Positions 44,195 to 53,759 of a stretch of 64,000 nucleotides of DNA are shown one piece after another. Below the pieces are notes generated by a model. That model was not told where the DNA came from. It saw only the letters and a list, made by a program, of their open reading frames with translations, and did no database searches. This stretch comes from Cognatishimia activa (GTDB lineage: Bacteria > Pseudomonadota > Alphaproteobacteria > Rhodobacterales > Rhodobacteraceae). The DNA lies in NCBI RefSeq assembly GCF_026016445.1, contig NZ_CP096147.1, forward strand, positions 2,578,501 through 2,642,500, written 5' to 3'. Every line of letters starts with the position of its first letter. Position 1 is the first letter of the stretch. A program made the translations under genes and the position numbers.

Positions 44195-44388
44195 GCGGAG
44201 CGTTTGAGTGATGCGGGTGGAAATTTCGACTATCGCGGAAATCCATCCGTTAGCCTGCACAAATGAGCTCTTTTGCATCACATATTGCCGTTTTAAATGA
44301 CCCAAATCACAGGAATGCATTGGCATTGACCTTTCACACTGTGGAAAACAGGGCTAATAGGTCTCGTCCGAAATTTTGGAGATGAACA

Positions 44389-45411
44389 ATGGGCTATCGC
44401 ATCGTTGTCGTTGGTGCCACAGGTAACGTGGGCCGCGAAATGCTGAACATTCTGGCCGAGCGCCAGTTCCCGGTAGACGAACTTGCCGTTCTGGCAAGCC
44501 GTCGTTCCCTGGGCACCGAAGTGTCTTTCGGTGACAAGACCCTGACGACCCAAGATCTGGACACCTTCGACTTCACCGGTTGGGATATGGCCCTGTTCGC
44601 CGTGGGTTCCGAAGCAACCAAAAAGTACGCGCCAAAGGCGGCGGCTACTGGTTGTGTAGTGATCGATAACTCATCGCTTTATCGCTATGACCCTGAGGTG
44701 CCTCTGATCGTTCCAGAGTGCAACCCACAAGACGTCCATGGCTATTCCCAGAAGAACATCATCGCGAACCCAAACTGCTCGACTGCGCAGATGGTAGTCG
44801 CTCTGAAGCCTCTGCACGACCGCGCGAAAATCAAACGCGTTGTTGTGTCCACTTACCAATCCGTTTCTGGCTCTGGCAAAGAGGCGATGGAAGAGCTGTG
44901 GGATCAGACCAAAGCGGTTTACAACCCAACACAGGAAGTGCCTGCAAAGGTTTATCCAAAAGAGATCGCCTTCAACGTGATCCCGCATATCGACGTCTTC
45001 ATGGAAGATGGCTCCACCAAAGAAGAGTGGAAGATGGTTGCGGAAACCAAGAAGATCGTCGACCCATCCATCAAAGTCACAGCGACCTGTGTGCGCGTGC
45101 CTGTATTCGTAGGTCACTCTGAAGCGGTGAATATCGAATTCGAAGAATTCCTCGACGAAGACGAAGCGCGCGACATCCTGCGCGAGGCGCCTGGCATCAT
45201 GGTGATCGACAAGCGTGAAGACGGTGGCTACGTGACCCCGAAAGAATGTGTTGGAGACTTCGCAACTTTCATCAGCCGCATCCGTCAGGACAGCACGATC
45301 GAAAACGGCATCAACCTGTGGTGTGTCTCTGACAACCTGCGCAAAGGCGCTGCGCTGAACGCGGTTCAGATCGCAGAGCTGCTGGGCCGTGAGGTTCTGA
45401 AAAAGGGCTAA
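44389..45411 (+). CDS. asd: Aspartate-semialdehyde dehydrogenase
   Basis: Reduces aspartyl phosphate to the semialdehyde used for Lys, Met, Thr and diaminopimelate. 340 residues. The nucleotide loop VGATGNVGREMLNIL is at residues 8-22. The active-site Cys is in NPNCSTAQMVVAL near 130, and VSTYQSVSGSGKEAM lies near 160. VPVFVGHSEAVNIEF is also conserved. It is closed by a terminator 25 nt after the stop. Confidence 0.97.
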   Translation: MGYRIVVVGATGNVGREMLNILAERQFPVDELAVLASRRSLGTEVSFGDKTLTTQDLDTFDFTGWDMALFAVGSEATKKYAPKAAATGCVVIDNSSLYRYDPEVPLIVPECNPQDVHGYSQKNIIANPNCSTAQMVVALKPLHDRAKIKRVVVSTYQSVSGSGKEAMEELWDQTKAVYNPTQEVPAKVYPKEIAFNVIPHIDVFMEDGSTKEEWKMVAETKKIVDPSIKVTATCVRVPVFVGHSEAVNIEFEEFLDEDEARDILREAPGIMVIDKREDGGYVTPKECVGDFATFISRIRQDSTIENGINLWCVSDNLRKGAALNAVQIAELLGREVLKKG

Positions 45412-45435
45412 ACATTAGCCAATTGAGTTTTTGAT

Positions 45436-45462
45436 AGCCCCGCCACATTGGCGGGGCTTTTT
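45436..45462 (+). terminator. Terminator after asd
   Basis: AGCCCCGCC pairs with GGCGGGGCT with a 5-nt loop and a T run. It lies 2 nt before the end of the convergent amidohydrolase. Confidence 0.92.
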
Positions 45463-45464
45463 GT

Positions 45465-46610
45465 TTATCCCAACAAATCCCTCGCAATCCGCTCAAAGAT
45501 TGCAGCCCCGATCGGGATCAAATCGTCTGGAAAGTCGTAATCCGGATTATGCAATGCGGGATAGTCCTCGCCAGGACCTCGGCACAGCATGGCAGCTTTG
45601 GCGTTCCAACCGAATACACCAAAATCTTCGGAAGCGCGCATTGGCAATCCGTCCGCCCCATTGGCCACTCCGATCGCGTTCATCGCGCTTATTGCAATAT
45701 CCGTCGCTTCAGCATCATTGATCGAGGCGGCAAACTCATCAAACACTTCAAATGCCACTTTCAAGCCATGGGCATCCGCCGCATTGATCGCCAGCGACCT
45801 GGCTTCGGCCACGACGCCAGCCATTGCGTCGTCATAAGCTGTTCGAAGCGTTGCAAAGATCGTGGCTTCGCTGGGTGCAATGCCAAAGGTTGCCTCTCCG
45901 ATGTTGACATGCGTCACGGTGACAAGCCGAAAAGCGTCATCAAGATCACCCCCCGGCCCCAGTGCAGTCAACGCGGGTATGAGCTCGGAAACGGCCATTG
46001 CTGGAGATATTCCTGCTTCAGGTTCAGCGGCATGGGCGGTCTTACCGGACAGGGAAATCTTTAGCCCTTGTGATGCACAGTTAATGAGTCCTGATCGCGT
46101 TGACACATAGCCCAATGGCCGCCCCGGTTCATTGTGGATGGCGAAAGCCCAGTCAGGAGAGATTTCTGCAAAGCGTGGATCAGAAACCACAGCACGCGCA
46201 CCGCTGCCATCTTCTTCGGCGGGCTGGAACATCAAGACTACGCGCCCTCTTTTGAGAGGAGACCTCGAGATCACGCGGCCCAGCGCTAATAGCATCGTCA
46301 TGTGCCCATCATGCCCGCAGAGGTGCCCTTTGCCATCAATTTCTGATCGCCACGCCGCATCGGATATTTCGTGAATCGGCAAGGCATCCAGCTCAGCACG
46401 AAACAGGACTGTTGGGCCCACTACGCCACTGTCAAAAATCGCAGCGACCCCATGCCCTCCGAGCCCGGAAATGATTTTGCTGGGATTTAGCTTCTGAAGC
46501 TCTGCCACGATGAATTTCGCTGTCTCGACTTCCTCTCCCGAAATTTCAGGCCGACGATGCAGGCTGCGACGCAGCTCTGTCAGTTCAACGAGGTCGAAAT
46601 TTGTAAGCAT
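45465..46610 (-). CDS. M20-family amidohydrolase
   Basis: A 381-residue metal amidohydrolase of the hippurate/IAA-amino-acid hydrolase type. LRRSLHRRPEISGEE at the start, HLCGHDGHM near 98 (metal Cys/His), MFQPAEEDGSG near 130 (catalytic Glu pair) and the dimerisation lid at about 180-290 are visible. The closing MRASEDFGVFG holds another metal-site region. Such enzymes remove acyl groups from amino acids; the substrate is unknown. The gene stands alone. Confidence 0.9.
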   Translation of the reverse strand: MLTNFDLVELTELRRSLHRRPEISGEEVETAKFIVAELQKLNPSKIISGLGGHGVAAIFDSGVVGPTVLFRAELDALPIHEISDAAWRSEIDGKGHLCGHDGHMTMLLALGRVISRSPLKRGRVVLMFQPAEEDGSGARAVVSDPRFAEISPDWAFAIHNEPGRPLGYVSTRSGLINCASQGLKISLSGKTAHAAEPEAGISPAMAVSELIPALTALGPGGDLDDAFRLVTVTHVNIGEATFGIAPSEATIFATLRTAYDDAMAGVVAEARSLAINAADAHGLKVAFEVFDEFAASINDAEATDIAISAMNAIGVANGADGLPMRASEDFGVFGWNAKAAMLCRGPGEDYPALHNPDYDFPDDLIPIGAAIFERIARDLLG

Positions 46611-46888
46611 GGGTCACCTCAGTAGTTGCGCACAGAGTGGCATGACAATCGATAAAGAAAAACATCAATTTGGCCTCTCTATCCACGCCTCTATCATCGA
46701 ATTTACGCATTGGCTCAATCAAACCGCGCTGGTGGATGCAGAACGCACGCCGAGACATCACGTGGTGTACGACATATTCATTTTTCATAAGTTTCGAATG
46801 ACTTTCCATTTGGTCGTCAACCAATTGCAAAGGCAGATCCCCCTACGTTGATGGCGCTGTGGGGGCTTAAATTTTTGGGGTGGCAAGA

Positions 46889-47269
46889 ATGGAACGGGTG
46901 CATGTTCTATTCTCGGATGAGGTTGTCCATTTGGACGTCGTCCGGATTGAAGAATTGGAACGTCTGTTAGGTGAGAAAGATGCAGAAAACGTTATTGTCA
47001 AAGCGATGGAGGAGGTTGCGACACGGCTGACACTGAGTGAAAGAGCTTATTACAAACAAGACTGGAACGCTCTGGGAAAAACCGTGAAATCGATGAGCGC
47101 GATTGGCGAACAAATAGGCATGTCGTCCTTAGCCAGAGCCAGCAAGAATCTATTGGAGGCATTATCTGGTGGTAACGATGCGGCCATCGCGGCAACGTTC
47201 TTTCGCCTTCAACGCGTCGGTGACCGCTCCCTTTCTGACTACTGGGATATTCAGGATGTGTCTGGATAA
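46889..47269 (+). CDS. Hpt-like helical protein lacking the phospho-acceptor His
   Basis: A 126-residue soluble, all-helical protein with no named family. Residues 60-110 read DWNALGKTVKSMSAIGEQIGMSSLARASKNLLEAL and then NDAAIAATFFRLQ. The arrangement parallels the Hpt phosphotransfer four-helix bundle (A-H-T-L-K-G...N-L-G), but the His position holds Lys. It is 67 nt upstream of the M17 aminopeptidase gene on the same strand. GTG at 46880 is an alternative start. The Hpt relation is pattern-based only. Confidence 0.6.
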   Translation: MERVHVLFSDEVVHLDVVRIEELERLLGEKDAENVIVKAMEEVATRLTLSERAYYKQDWNALGKTVKSMSAIGEQIGMSSLARASKNLLEALSGGNDAAIAATFFRLQRVGDRSLSDYWDIQDVSG

Positions 47270-47336
47270 AACGCTTGCAGCAATTGGCAATGTGGATAGG
47301 CTGGCAGAAAGGAAACACAACTAAAAGAAGAGCTGC

Positions 47337-48719
47337 ATGGCCCTTAAATTTGCCAAAGTCGCCGAAAAAACATTGCCTTTGCATATCGTTGAGACGACAG
47401 ACTTTGAGGCCTGGAAAGCCTCTTGCGATGACCAAACAAAGACCTGGCTTGAAACAACCGGCTTCAAGCCGTCCATCGGCGCGGTAAGTCTGGTACCAGG
47501 CAGCGATGGGAAACCTCGGTCTGCAGTGGTCGGCTTTGGACACCAAGAAGATCGCGTTAAGGGGCGCTTTGCGCTCGCAGCGGCTGCCACAAAACTGCCA
47601 GAACGCAGTTTCGAAATCACTAGCAGCCCGGAAGGGTTCGACTTTGAAACAGAAGCGCTTGGCTGGTTGATGTCAGGCTATGCATTTGGTCGCTACAAAG
47701 ACGCGCATGGCACCAAAGCTCAGTTGGTTTGCCCTGACGGAGTAGATGCGGACCGGTTAGAAGCCATCGCTGCCGGTGAAGCGCTGACGCGCGATCTGAT
47801 CAATATCCCAGCCAACGACATGGGCCCCGATGAACTCGAAAAGGCGATGCGCGCGCTTGCGAGCAATTTTGAGGCCAGGATTTCGGTCGTCAAAGGAGAT
47901 GAACTCCTTAAGCAAAACTTTCCCATGATACATACGGTCGGTCGCGCATCGACGCGTGCACCGCGCTTGTTGGATATGACTTGGGGTACAAAAGGACCAA
48001 AGCTGACGCTGGTAGGCAAAGGCGTATGTTTTGATACAGGCGGTCTAAACCTGAAGCCCGGCAGCTCCATGGGGCTGATGAAAAAGGATATGGGTGGTGC
48101 GGCAACTGTTCTTGGGCTCGCCCATATGATCATGGCTTTGGAACTGCCGTTGCAGTTGCGTGTCCTGATCCCTGCTGTTGAAAACTCCGTCAGTGGCAAT
48201 GCCTTCCGTCCGGGGGATATCCTGACCTCTCGAAAGGGTCTGACGGTCGAAATCAATAACACGGATGCAGAAGGTCGCCTTGTACTCGCCGATGCCCTTG
48301 CTTTGGCAGCCGAAGATAATCCGTATCAGATCATATCCATGGCAACACTCACCGGTGCCGCGCGCGTTGCTGTCGGCCCGGATCTGTCCCCCTTCTATGC
48401 GGAGGAGGACCGCGTCGCTGACGCTCTCTCCCGTGCAGGAACCAAAATCGCAGACCCGCTTTGGCGCATGCCCTTCTGGGACCCTTATGAAAAAATGATC
48501 GAGCCTGGCATCGCTGATCTGGACAATGCCCCTAGCGGTGGCTTCGCAGGGTCCATCACCGCGGCGCTTTTCCTCCGGCGCTTTGTAGACACCGGGCGCT
48601 ATACCCATTTTGACATTTATGGCTGGAACCCAAGCGCCAAACCTGCACGCCCCAAAGGCGGCGTCGGTATGGGTGCGCGCGCCATTCTAGAGGCTCTGCC
48701 GGAGGTGCTGAATTTATGA
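47337..48719 (+). CDS. M17 leucyl aminopeptidase-family protein
   Basis: A 460-residue cytosolic metallo-aminopeptidase. The metal and catalytic residues are in KGVCFDTGGLNLKPGSSMGLMKKDMGGAA near 225-252 and EINNTDAEGRLVLADALALA near 305. INIPANDMGPDELE near 155 starts the catalytic domain. It overlaps the NlpC/P60 gene by 4 nt, so the two products are made together, which suggests a joint role in recycling peptides, possibly from cell wall. Confidence 0.93.
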   Translation: MALKFAKVAEKTLPLHIVETTDFEAWKASCDDQTKTWLETTGFKPSIGAVSLVPGSDGKPRSAVVGFGHQEDRVKGRFALAAAATKLPERSFEITSSPEGFDFETEALGWLMSGYAFGRYKDAHGTKAQLVCPDGVDADRLEAIAAGEALTRDLINIPANDMGPDELEKAMRALASNFEARISVVKGDELLKQNFPMIHTVGRASTRAPRLLDMTWGTKGPKLTLVGKGVCFDTGGLNLKPGSSMGLMKKDMGGAATVLGLAHMIMALELPLQLRVLIPAVENSVSGNAFRPGDILTSRKGLTVEINNTDAEGRLVLADALALAAEDNPYQIISMATLTGAARVAVGPDLSPFYAEEDRVADALSRAGTKIADPLWRMPFWDPYEKMIEPGIADLDNAPSGGFAGSITAALFLRRFVDTGRYTHFDIYGWNPSAKPARPKGGVGMGARAILEALPEVLNL

Positions 48720-49549
48720 AAGACCGCAGACTGACACCCGCGAATAAACGCGTCGCTGATCCTGCACTGCAATCGGATTGGCCCGGTGTCAGTTATGTCG
48801 AGCCAGAACCATACGCTGTTCACTGGCCACTTGTGGATTTGATGAATGCACCGGAAGGACATCGCGACAGGCAATTGCTATTTGGCGATACGGTTGGCGT
48901 TTATGAAACCCATGAGGGCTGGGCTTTCGTTCGCTCCGACAAAGACGGATATGTTGGTTACGTTCCCAAAAGTTCGCTGGCTTTAACGCCAGCAGCAACG
49001 CATCGCGTCGCGGCGGCTGCGACTCATGTTTATGAGCAGGCCCATTTCAAATCCCGGGACCGCATGCGTCTCAGTCACGGCTGCCAGTTGCACGGATTGG
49101 AAACTGAAAACGGTTTCCTAAAAACCGCAGATGGCTACGTCCCACTCGTGCATTGTGCTGCTATCGAAGAATTCGCTTCAGATCCCGTGTCAGTGGCTAA
49201 AACCTTTCTGGATACGCCTTACCTTTGGGGCGGAAACAGTCGATTTGGAATTGATTGCTCAGGCCTGATCCAAGCGGCTTTTCTGGCCTGTGGCACCCCG
49301 TGCCCTGGTGACAGTGACCTGCAGGAAGAGTCTCTGGGCTACGAATTGCCCGCAGATGTTTCCCTGGAACGAAACGATCTTCTGTTCTGGAAAGGCCACG
49401 TCGCAATGATCGTGGACGAAGATCGGCTGATCCACGCAAATGCCCACCATATGGCTGTCACCTTCGAAAACATCGACACCGCAATCCGCCGGATCGAGCA
49501 ACAAGGTGATGGCCCCATCACGAAACGCAAGCGCGTGATACGCGCATAA
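48716..49549 (+). CDS. NlpC/P60-family cell-wall peptidase with SH3 domain
   Basis: 277 residues. Bacterial SH3-like regions lie at about 40-150 (GDTVGVYETHEGWAFVRSDKDGYVGYVPKSSL). The NlpC/P60 catalytic domain follows, with Cys in RFGIDCSGLIQAAFLACG near 185 and His in FWKGHVAMIVDEDRLIHANAHH near 225. The type cuts D-Glu-diaminopimelate bonds in wall peptides. No signal peptide is seen, so it probably acts on turnover peptides in the cytosol together with the coupled M17 peptidase. Confidence 0.93.
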   Translation: MKDRRLTPANKRVADPALQSDWPGVSYVEPEPYAVHWPLVDLMNAPEGHRDRQLLFGDTVGVYETHEGWAFVRSDKDGYVGYVPKSSLALTPAATHRVAAAATHVYEQAHFKSRDRMRLSHGCQLHGLETENGFLKTADGYVPLVHCAAIEEFASDPVSVAKTFLDTPYLWGGNSRFGIDCSGLIQAAFLACGTPCPGDSDLQEESLGYELPADVSLERNDLLFWKGHVAMIVDEDRLIHANAHHMAVTFENIDTAIRRIEQQGDGPITKRKRVIRA

Positions 49550-49553
49550 GCCT

Positions 49554-50078
49554 CTAGTCGAGGTCGACCGCGCGGATCAGTTTACGTTCCAAAACACGCA
49601 GCACCGTCTTTAGATCGTGCCCGCGCTTCAAAATTTGCCCATCCATCCCAATCACCGAATAAAGCCCCTGCCGATTTCTCAGCTTGGGGCGCTTTTCAAT
49701 CCGGTAAATTGGATGTTCCGCAGTCCGACGAAAAATCGAGAACACGGCAGCATCCTTTAAGTGGGAGATGCCGTAGTCACGCCATTCACCTGCCGCCACC
49801 ATCCGACCATATAGCGAAAGGATGATATTCAATTCGGTACGATGAAAGGCCACCTGTGTTGGGGTGGATCGATCTCCGGGAAAGGGCGTCGTAGGAGATA
49901 TATTCATAAAAACAGGTTCGCCTTGATTTTGAATAAAATCAACCCTGCCCCGATTTTGCCCAAGATTCATCTGCAAAAGGCCTTTGACCTTCCCCGAATC
50001 CGCCCAAGGCGGGGTTGATAAAGACAACATAGCGAAAAATACCGCTACCCCGGCGACGTACTCTTTTCTTGCCCCCAC
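49554..50078 (-). CDS. Exported hypothetical protein
   Basis: A 174-residue protein with a signal peptide at about 8-27 (AVFFAMLSLSTPPWA-DS). The mature part is mostly beta-type and polar, with FSIFRRTAEHPIYRIEKRPKLRNRQGLYSVIGMDGQILKRG in the middle; no domain was recognised. The start is uncertain: the GTG at 50078 lies inside a GCCCCC/GGGGGC stem and has no ribosome site. It is convergent with the NlpC/P60 gene. Confidence 0.65.
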   Translation of the reverse strand: MGARKEYVAGVAVFFAMLSLSTPPWADSGKVKGLLQMNLGQNRGRVDFIQNQGEPVFMNISPTTPFPGDRSTPTQVAFHRTELNIILSLYGRMVAAGEWRDYGISHLKDAAVFSIFRRTAEHPIYRIEKRPKLRNRQGLYSVIGMDGQILKRGHDLKTVLRVLERKLIRAVDLD

Positions 50079-50106
50079 CCAGTTGCGTCGTCGGGGGCTC
50101 TTTTTT
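50071..50106 (+). terminator. Terminator-like hairpin overlapping a minus-strand start
   Basis: GCCCCC pairs with GGGGGC across 16 nt, then TCTTTTTT on the plus strand. It is in the right place to stop read-through towards the cytochrome gene. It also covers the putative GTG start of the exported hypothetical. Confidence 0.45.
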
Positions 50107-50193
50107 CAGAAATGTTTGTAAGTATTGGCATCTTTGCCATTGATCTGCTGATCAATTCTAGATCTTCTGACTTTAATCTATTTGGAGCCAGAT

Positions 50194-50625
50194 ATGAAAA
50201 TTTTGCCCCTAATACTTGCAGCCATTTTGGCTTTCGCAGGGATCGCTGCGGCCCATCAGGGCGTCAAAGACGCGAAAGTAGAAGCATGGATGCATTCCAT
50301 GAGCCAAGCCGGGCAGGCCAGCAAGGTACTTGGGGCGATGGCAAAGGGAAATGCCAGCTATGATGAGCAGAAAGCAGAAGGTGCCAAATCGATACTGATC
50401 GACGTGGCCGCAGAAATTCCTGCGCTTTTTGAATCTCAAGCCATTGATCCGGTCAGCGAGGCCTTGCCAGCGATCTGGGAAGATTTTGAAGATTTCACAT
50501 CGAAAGCAGAGCAAATGAAAATTGCTGCGGATGCGCTCGATGTGAGTAGTGCCGAAGCGATTTCGGCGGGAATTCGTTCACTTGGTCGCAGTTGCGGTGG
50601 ATGCCATCGGAGCTATCGCAAATAA
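50194..50625 (+). CDS. Cytochrome c' / c556-type class II cytochrome
   Basis: A 143-residue periplasmic haem protein. The signal peptide (MKILPLILAAILAFAGIAAA) precedes a four-helix bundle. The single haem site is CGGCHRSYRK at the extreme C-terminus, the class II layout. Met27-type ligand assignment (c556) rather than five-coordinate c' cannot be decided by eye. Class II cytochromes bind nitric oxide or shuttle electrons. GGAGCC precedes the ATG, which decides the start at 50194. Confidence 0.9.
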   Translation: MKILPLILAAILAFAGIAAAHQGVKDAKVEAWMHSMSQAGQASKVLGAMAKGNASYDEQKAEGAKSILIDVAAEIPALFESQAIDPVSEALPAIWEDFEDFTSKAEQMKIAADALDVSSAEAISAGIRSLGRSCGGCHRSYRK

Positions 50626-50724
50626 TTACACATAGACGCATCCGATCCTTCTGCCGTCGCTCAGTGAGTTGAAAAGAGATCGTGATTGGCGCAGAGTCCC
50701 AGCAAATTACATGGAGGATGAACG

Positions 50725-51864
50725 ATGATGCGTACGCGCGCAGCCGTTGCTCTTGAGGCAGGCAAACCCCTCGAGATTATGGAAGTGAACCTTGAAGGCC
50801 CAAAGGCTGGTGAGGTTTTGGTTGAAATCAAAGCCACCGGCATTTGCCACACAGATGAATTCACCCGCTCTGGCGCTGACCCGGAAGGTCTATTCCCGTC
50901 TATCTTGGGGCACGAGGGCGCCGGTATTGTTCTGGAAGTGGGAGAAGGTGTGACAACCTTGAAGCCCGGCGATCACGTTATCCCGCTTTATACACCTGAA
51001 TGTCGTGAGTGTCATTCTTGCCTCTCCGGCAAAACCAACCTCTGCACTGCCATTCGTGGCACGCAGGGTCAGGGTCTGATGCCAGACGGAACTACCCGTT
51101 TCTCCATGCTGGATGGCACTCCGATCTATCACTACATGGGCTGCTCTACCTTCGCGAACCACACGGTTCTGCCGGAAATCGCATTGGCAAAAGTCCGTGA
51201 GGACGCACCCTTTGATAAGATCTGTTACATCGGCTGCGGTGTTACGACGGGAATCGGAGCCGTTATCAACACGGCTGGCGTTGAGATCGGCTCGTCAGCA
51301 GCCGTCTTTGGTCTGGGTGGGATCGGATTGAACGTCATTCAAGGTCTGCGAATGGCCGGAGCAGATGTCATCATCGGCGTTGATCTGAATGACGACAAAG
51401 CGGAGATGGCGAAGAAGTTCGGCATGACTCACTTTGTAAACCCATCCAAACTGCCTGAAGGTCAGTCGGTGACCGAGGCCATTGTCGAATTGACCAAAAC
51501 GGAACAAGACGCGTTCGGCGGCGTCGACTATTCCTTTGATGCCACTGGCAACGTTCAGGTTATGCGCGATGCGCTGGAATGTTCTCACCGCGGTTGGGGT
51601 GTCTCTGTGATCATCGGCGTTGCTCCTGCAGGGGCAGAAATCTCCACCCGTCCGTTCCAATTGGTCACCGGGCGCGTCTGGAAGGGCACAGCCTTTGGAG
51701 GTGCCAAGGGGCGAACGGATGTCCCTAAGTTCGTGAACTGGTACATGGATGGAAAAATCGAGATCGACCCGATGATCACTCACAAACTGTCTTTGGATGA
51801 CATCAACGAAGGTTTCGACCTGATGCATGAAGGGAAATCCATCCGTGCAGTCGTGGAGTTTTGA
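50725..51864 (+). CDS. adhC: S-(hydroxymethyl)glutathione dehydrogenase (class III ADH)
   Basis: Oxidises the formaldehyde-glutathione adduct to S-formylglutathione with NAD. 379 residues with the zinc-site motif [32 protein letters not shown] near 66, structural zinc cysteines in [19 protein letters not shown] near 92-110 and the Rossmann loop [18 protein letters not shown]. An alternative ATG is three bases downstream. It ends in a terminator. fghA, the next enzyme, lies 1.9 kb on, after a TetR and an AEC gene. Confidence 0.96.
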   Translation: MMRTRAAVALEAGKPLEIMEVNLEGPKAGEVLVEIKATGICHTDEFTRSGADPEGLFPSILGHEGAGIVLEVGEGVTTLKPGDHVIPLYTPECRECHSCLSGKTNLCTAIRGTQGQGLMPDGTTRFSMLDGTPIYHYMGCSTFANHTVLPEIALAKVREDAPFDKICYIGCGVTTGIGAVINTAGVEIGSSAAVFGLGGIGLNVIQGLRMAGADVIIGVDLNDDKAEMAKKFGMTHFVNPSKLPEGQSVTEAIVELTKTEQDAFGGVDYSFDATGNVQVMRDALECSHRGWGVSVIIGVAPAGAEISTRPFQLVTGRVWKGTAFGGAKGRTDVPKFVNWYMDGKIEIDPMITHKLSLDDINEGFDLMHEGKSIRAVVEF

Positions 51865-51886
51865 TCCAACAAGAGACTAGAAAATT

Positions 51887-51911
51887 AAGCCCCGCTCAGC
51901 GGGGCTTTTTT
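51887..51911 (+). terminator. Terminator after adhC
   Basis: AAGCCCCGC and GCGGGGCTT form the stem with a 3-nt loop and a T run. Confidence 0.93.
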
Positions 51912-51913
51912 GT

Positions 51914-52543
51914 TCAGGCCGGGCTGCTCGTCCCGTAGCTCTTCATGAACATCTCAACAGTGGCATTCGCAACCGAAAGAATTTCATCGTCTGAAAACTC
52001 CGTTCTCACTCCGAAACAAGCAAGGTTGAACAGCTTCGTTTTGCAAAGCTCTGAGAACTGGTAAGCTGCCATATCCACGTCATCGATATTCAACTCTCCA
52101 CGAGAAACACTTTCCCGCAGATGCTCAACCATCTGTTCGTGACCATTTCCAGGTCCAGCTTCGTAATAAGCCTGTCCCAACTCAGGAAACCGATCTCTTT
52201 CGGCTACGCAAATCCGGAAGATGCGTTGTGAAAACTCTGAAACCAGAAACTTTGCCAATCCATAGGCCGCCAGATGCAAAGCGTCACGCACCGGCATCGT
52301 CTCATCGATCCGAGAGACAATTTCAGTCGACATGCGCTCACATTCCGCCTGGACCACTTCTTTAAAAAGCTGCCGTTTGTCTGAGAAGTAGCTATAAAGC
52401 GTCGCCTTTGACACGCCAGATGCTTTGGCGATGTCATCTACACTTGCTCCTTCAAATCCATCTCTCAAAAATATCTCGCGCGCACCCGCCAAGACTTGAT
52501 CGATTTTTCTGCCTTTTCGAAGAATGGGAGCTTGAGTGTTCAT
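51914..52543 (-). CDS. TetR-family transcriptional regulator
   Basis: 209 residues: helix-turn-helix about 25-65 (GASVDDIAKASGVSKATLYSYFSDKRQLFKEVV), then a helical ligand domain of the AcrR/TetR_C type. It lies between adhC (convergent) and an AEC transporter gene (divergent). TGTTCA occurs at 52565-52570 and 52580-52585 just upstream of the start, with AGTTCA directly after, a possible operator. The signal and targets are unknown; the AEC carrier is the likeliest target. Confidence 0.9.
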   Translation of the reverse strand: MNTQAPILRKGRKIDQVLAGAREIFLRDGFEGASVDDIAKASGVSKATLYSYFSDKRQLFKEVVQAECERMSTEIVSRIDETMPVRDALHLAAYGLAKFLVSEFSQRIFRICVAERDRFPELGQAYYEAGPGNGHEQMVEHLRESVSRGELNIDDVDMAAYQFSELCKTKLFNLACFGVRTEFSDDEILSVANATVEMFMKSYGTSSPA

Positions 52544-52728
52544 AACTGCCTTTTTGGATTGGTCTGTTCAAATATAAACTGTTCAGTTCACTTTTGCCAA
52601 CCTAACCAAAGGAGAGCGAAGCAAAGCTTGGCTATTAGCGCATCTCCGCAGTCGGGTTGAAGACCAAAACATTGCTCAGCCGCGCGCAATTTCCTTGCTA
52701 TTCGGTAAGTATTTGTTACCAATTCAAC

Positions 52729-53658
52729 ATGGTCGATGTGTTCCTGCAAACCGTTCCATTTTTTGCAATCATCGGCTTGGGTTACCTTGCCGGTCGGTTA
52801 GGATTTTTTCCTGAGGTTGCCACCGCGTATCTCACTCGGTTTGTGTTTTATTTCGCCCTGTCTGCGATGCTCTTTCAATTTTCAGCCAAACTCGAATTGG
52901 CCGAAATTTTGGATTGGAACATCATCCTCGCCTATCTCGCTGGAACCACAGCTATTTACATACTCGCCACGATTGTCGCCCTTCTTCGGCGCCAGTCGGT
53001 GCCGGTTGCCGCTGTTGAAGCACAGTGCGCTGTCATCGGAAACACGGGATTTCTAGGAATTCCAATGTTGACCATCTTGATGGGTGCCGAAGCGATTGGC
53101 ACGCTGATGCTGATCCTGGCTGTCGACCTGATTGTCTTTTCATCCTTAATCGTGATCCTGATCAACGGCGCGCGCGATGGTCAGTTTTCAGTTCGCATCA
53201 TTGCAACAGTCGCCATGGGTCTGATCAAAAATCCCATGATCGTGGCGATGATTGCAGGCCTTTCTTGGTCTTCGATGGGCTGGGGCATACCGGTGGTCAT
53301 GAATGAATTCTTATCAACGCTAGGTGCTGCCGCGACGCCCGGAGCGCTGTTTGCAATTGGCGCATCCCTTGCCAGCAAATCAACTGAACGCATGCACGTT
53401 GCCGGCTGGTTGAGCTTCTGCAAATTGATCTTGCACCCGCTGGCTGTGACAGGGTTCGCATTGTTTGTATTCTCACCAACACCGTATGACGCCGGGATAA
53501 TCATTGCGGCATCCGCCCTGCCCGTCGCTGGCAACGTCTTTATGCTCGCGCAACACTATGGGGTTGCTCCACAACGTGTTTCAGCCTCCATCCTGATTTC
53601 GACGGTGATCTCTATTCTGACCTTTTCGATGATCGTTGGTTGGGCAACTGCCCTTTAA
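52729..53658 (+). CDS. AEC (auxin efflux carrier)-family transporter
   Basis: A 309-residue inner-membrane protein with about ten helices in two inverted halves. It opens VDVFLQTVPFFAIIGLGYLAGRLGFF, with the family segment AVIGNTGFLGIPMLTILMGAEA near 103 and VAGNVFMLAQHYGV near 265. Bacterial members carry malonate, malate or related anions. The ATG at 52729 is used; an upstream TTG is less likely. A TetR gene is divergent. Confidence 0.87.
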   Translation: MVDVFLQTVPFFAIIGLGYLAGRLGFFPEVATAYLTRFVFYFALSAMLFQFSAKLELAEILDWNIILAYLAGTTAIYILATIVALLRRQSVPVAAVEAQCAVIGNTGFLGIPMLTILMGAEAIGTLMLILAVDLIVFSSLIVILINGARDGQFSVRIIATVAMGLIKNPMIVAMIAGLSWSSMGWGIPVVMNEFLSTLGAAATPGALFAIGASLASKSTERMHVAGWLSFCKLILHPLAVTGFALFVFSPTPYDAGIIIAASALPVAGNVFMLAQHYGVAPQRVSASILISTVISILTFSMIVGWATAL

Positions 53659-53759
53659 TTGAAGTTCCTGCCGCAAATAGCGCGCCTCTCGCCGCGCTAG
53701 CCCTTGCCGCCTTAGGGGGTTCTGCGATAGCCCTGCCTTCGGACAAAGTAAGGATCACC

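Noticed and set aside
46510..46851. Possible 70-113-residue gene upstream of the Hpt-like protein, and an 81-codon frame on the other strand
   Set aside because: Neither has a ribosome site or recognisable domain. The first overlaps the M20 gene start for a third of its length. The region is best left non-coding.
52565..52590. LexA-type GTTC-N7-GTTC box before the TetR gene
   Set aside because: The spacing between the GTTC elements is 11, not 7. It more likely belongs to the TetR protein itself.
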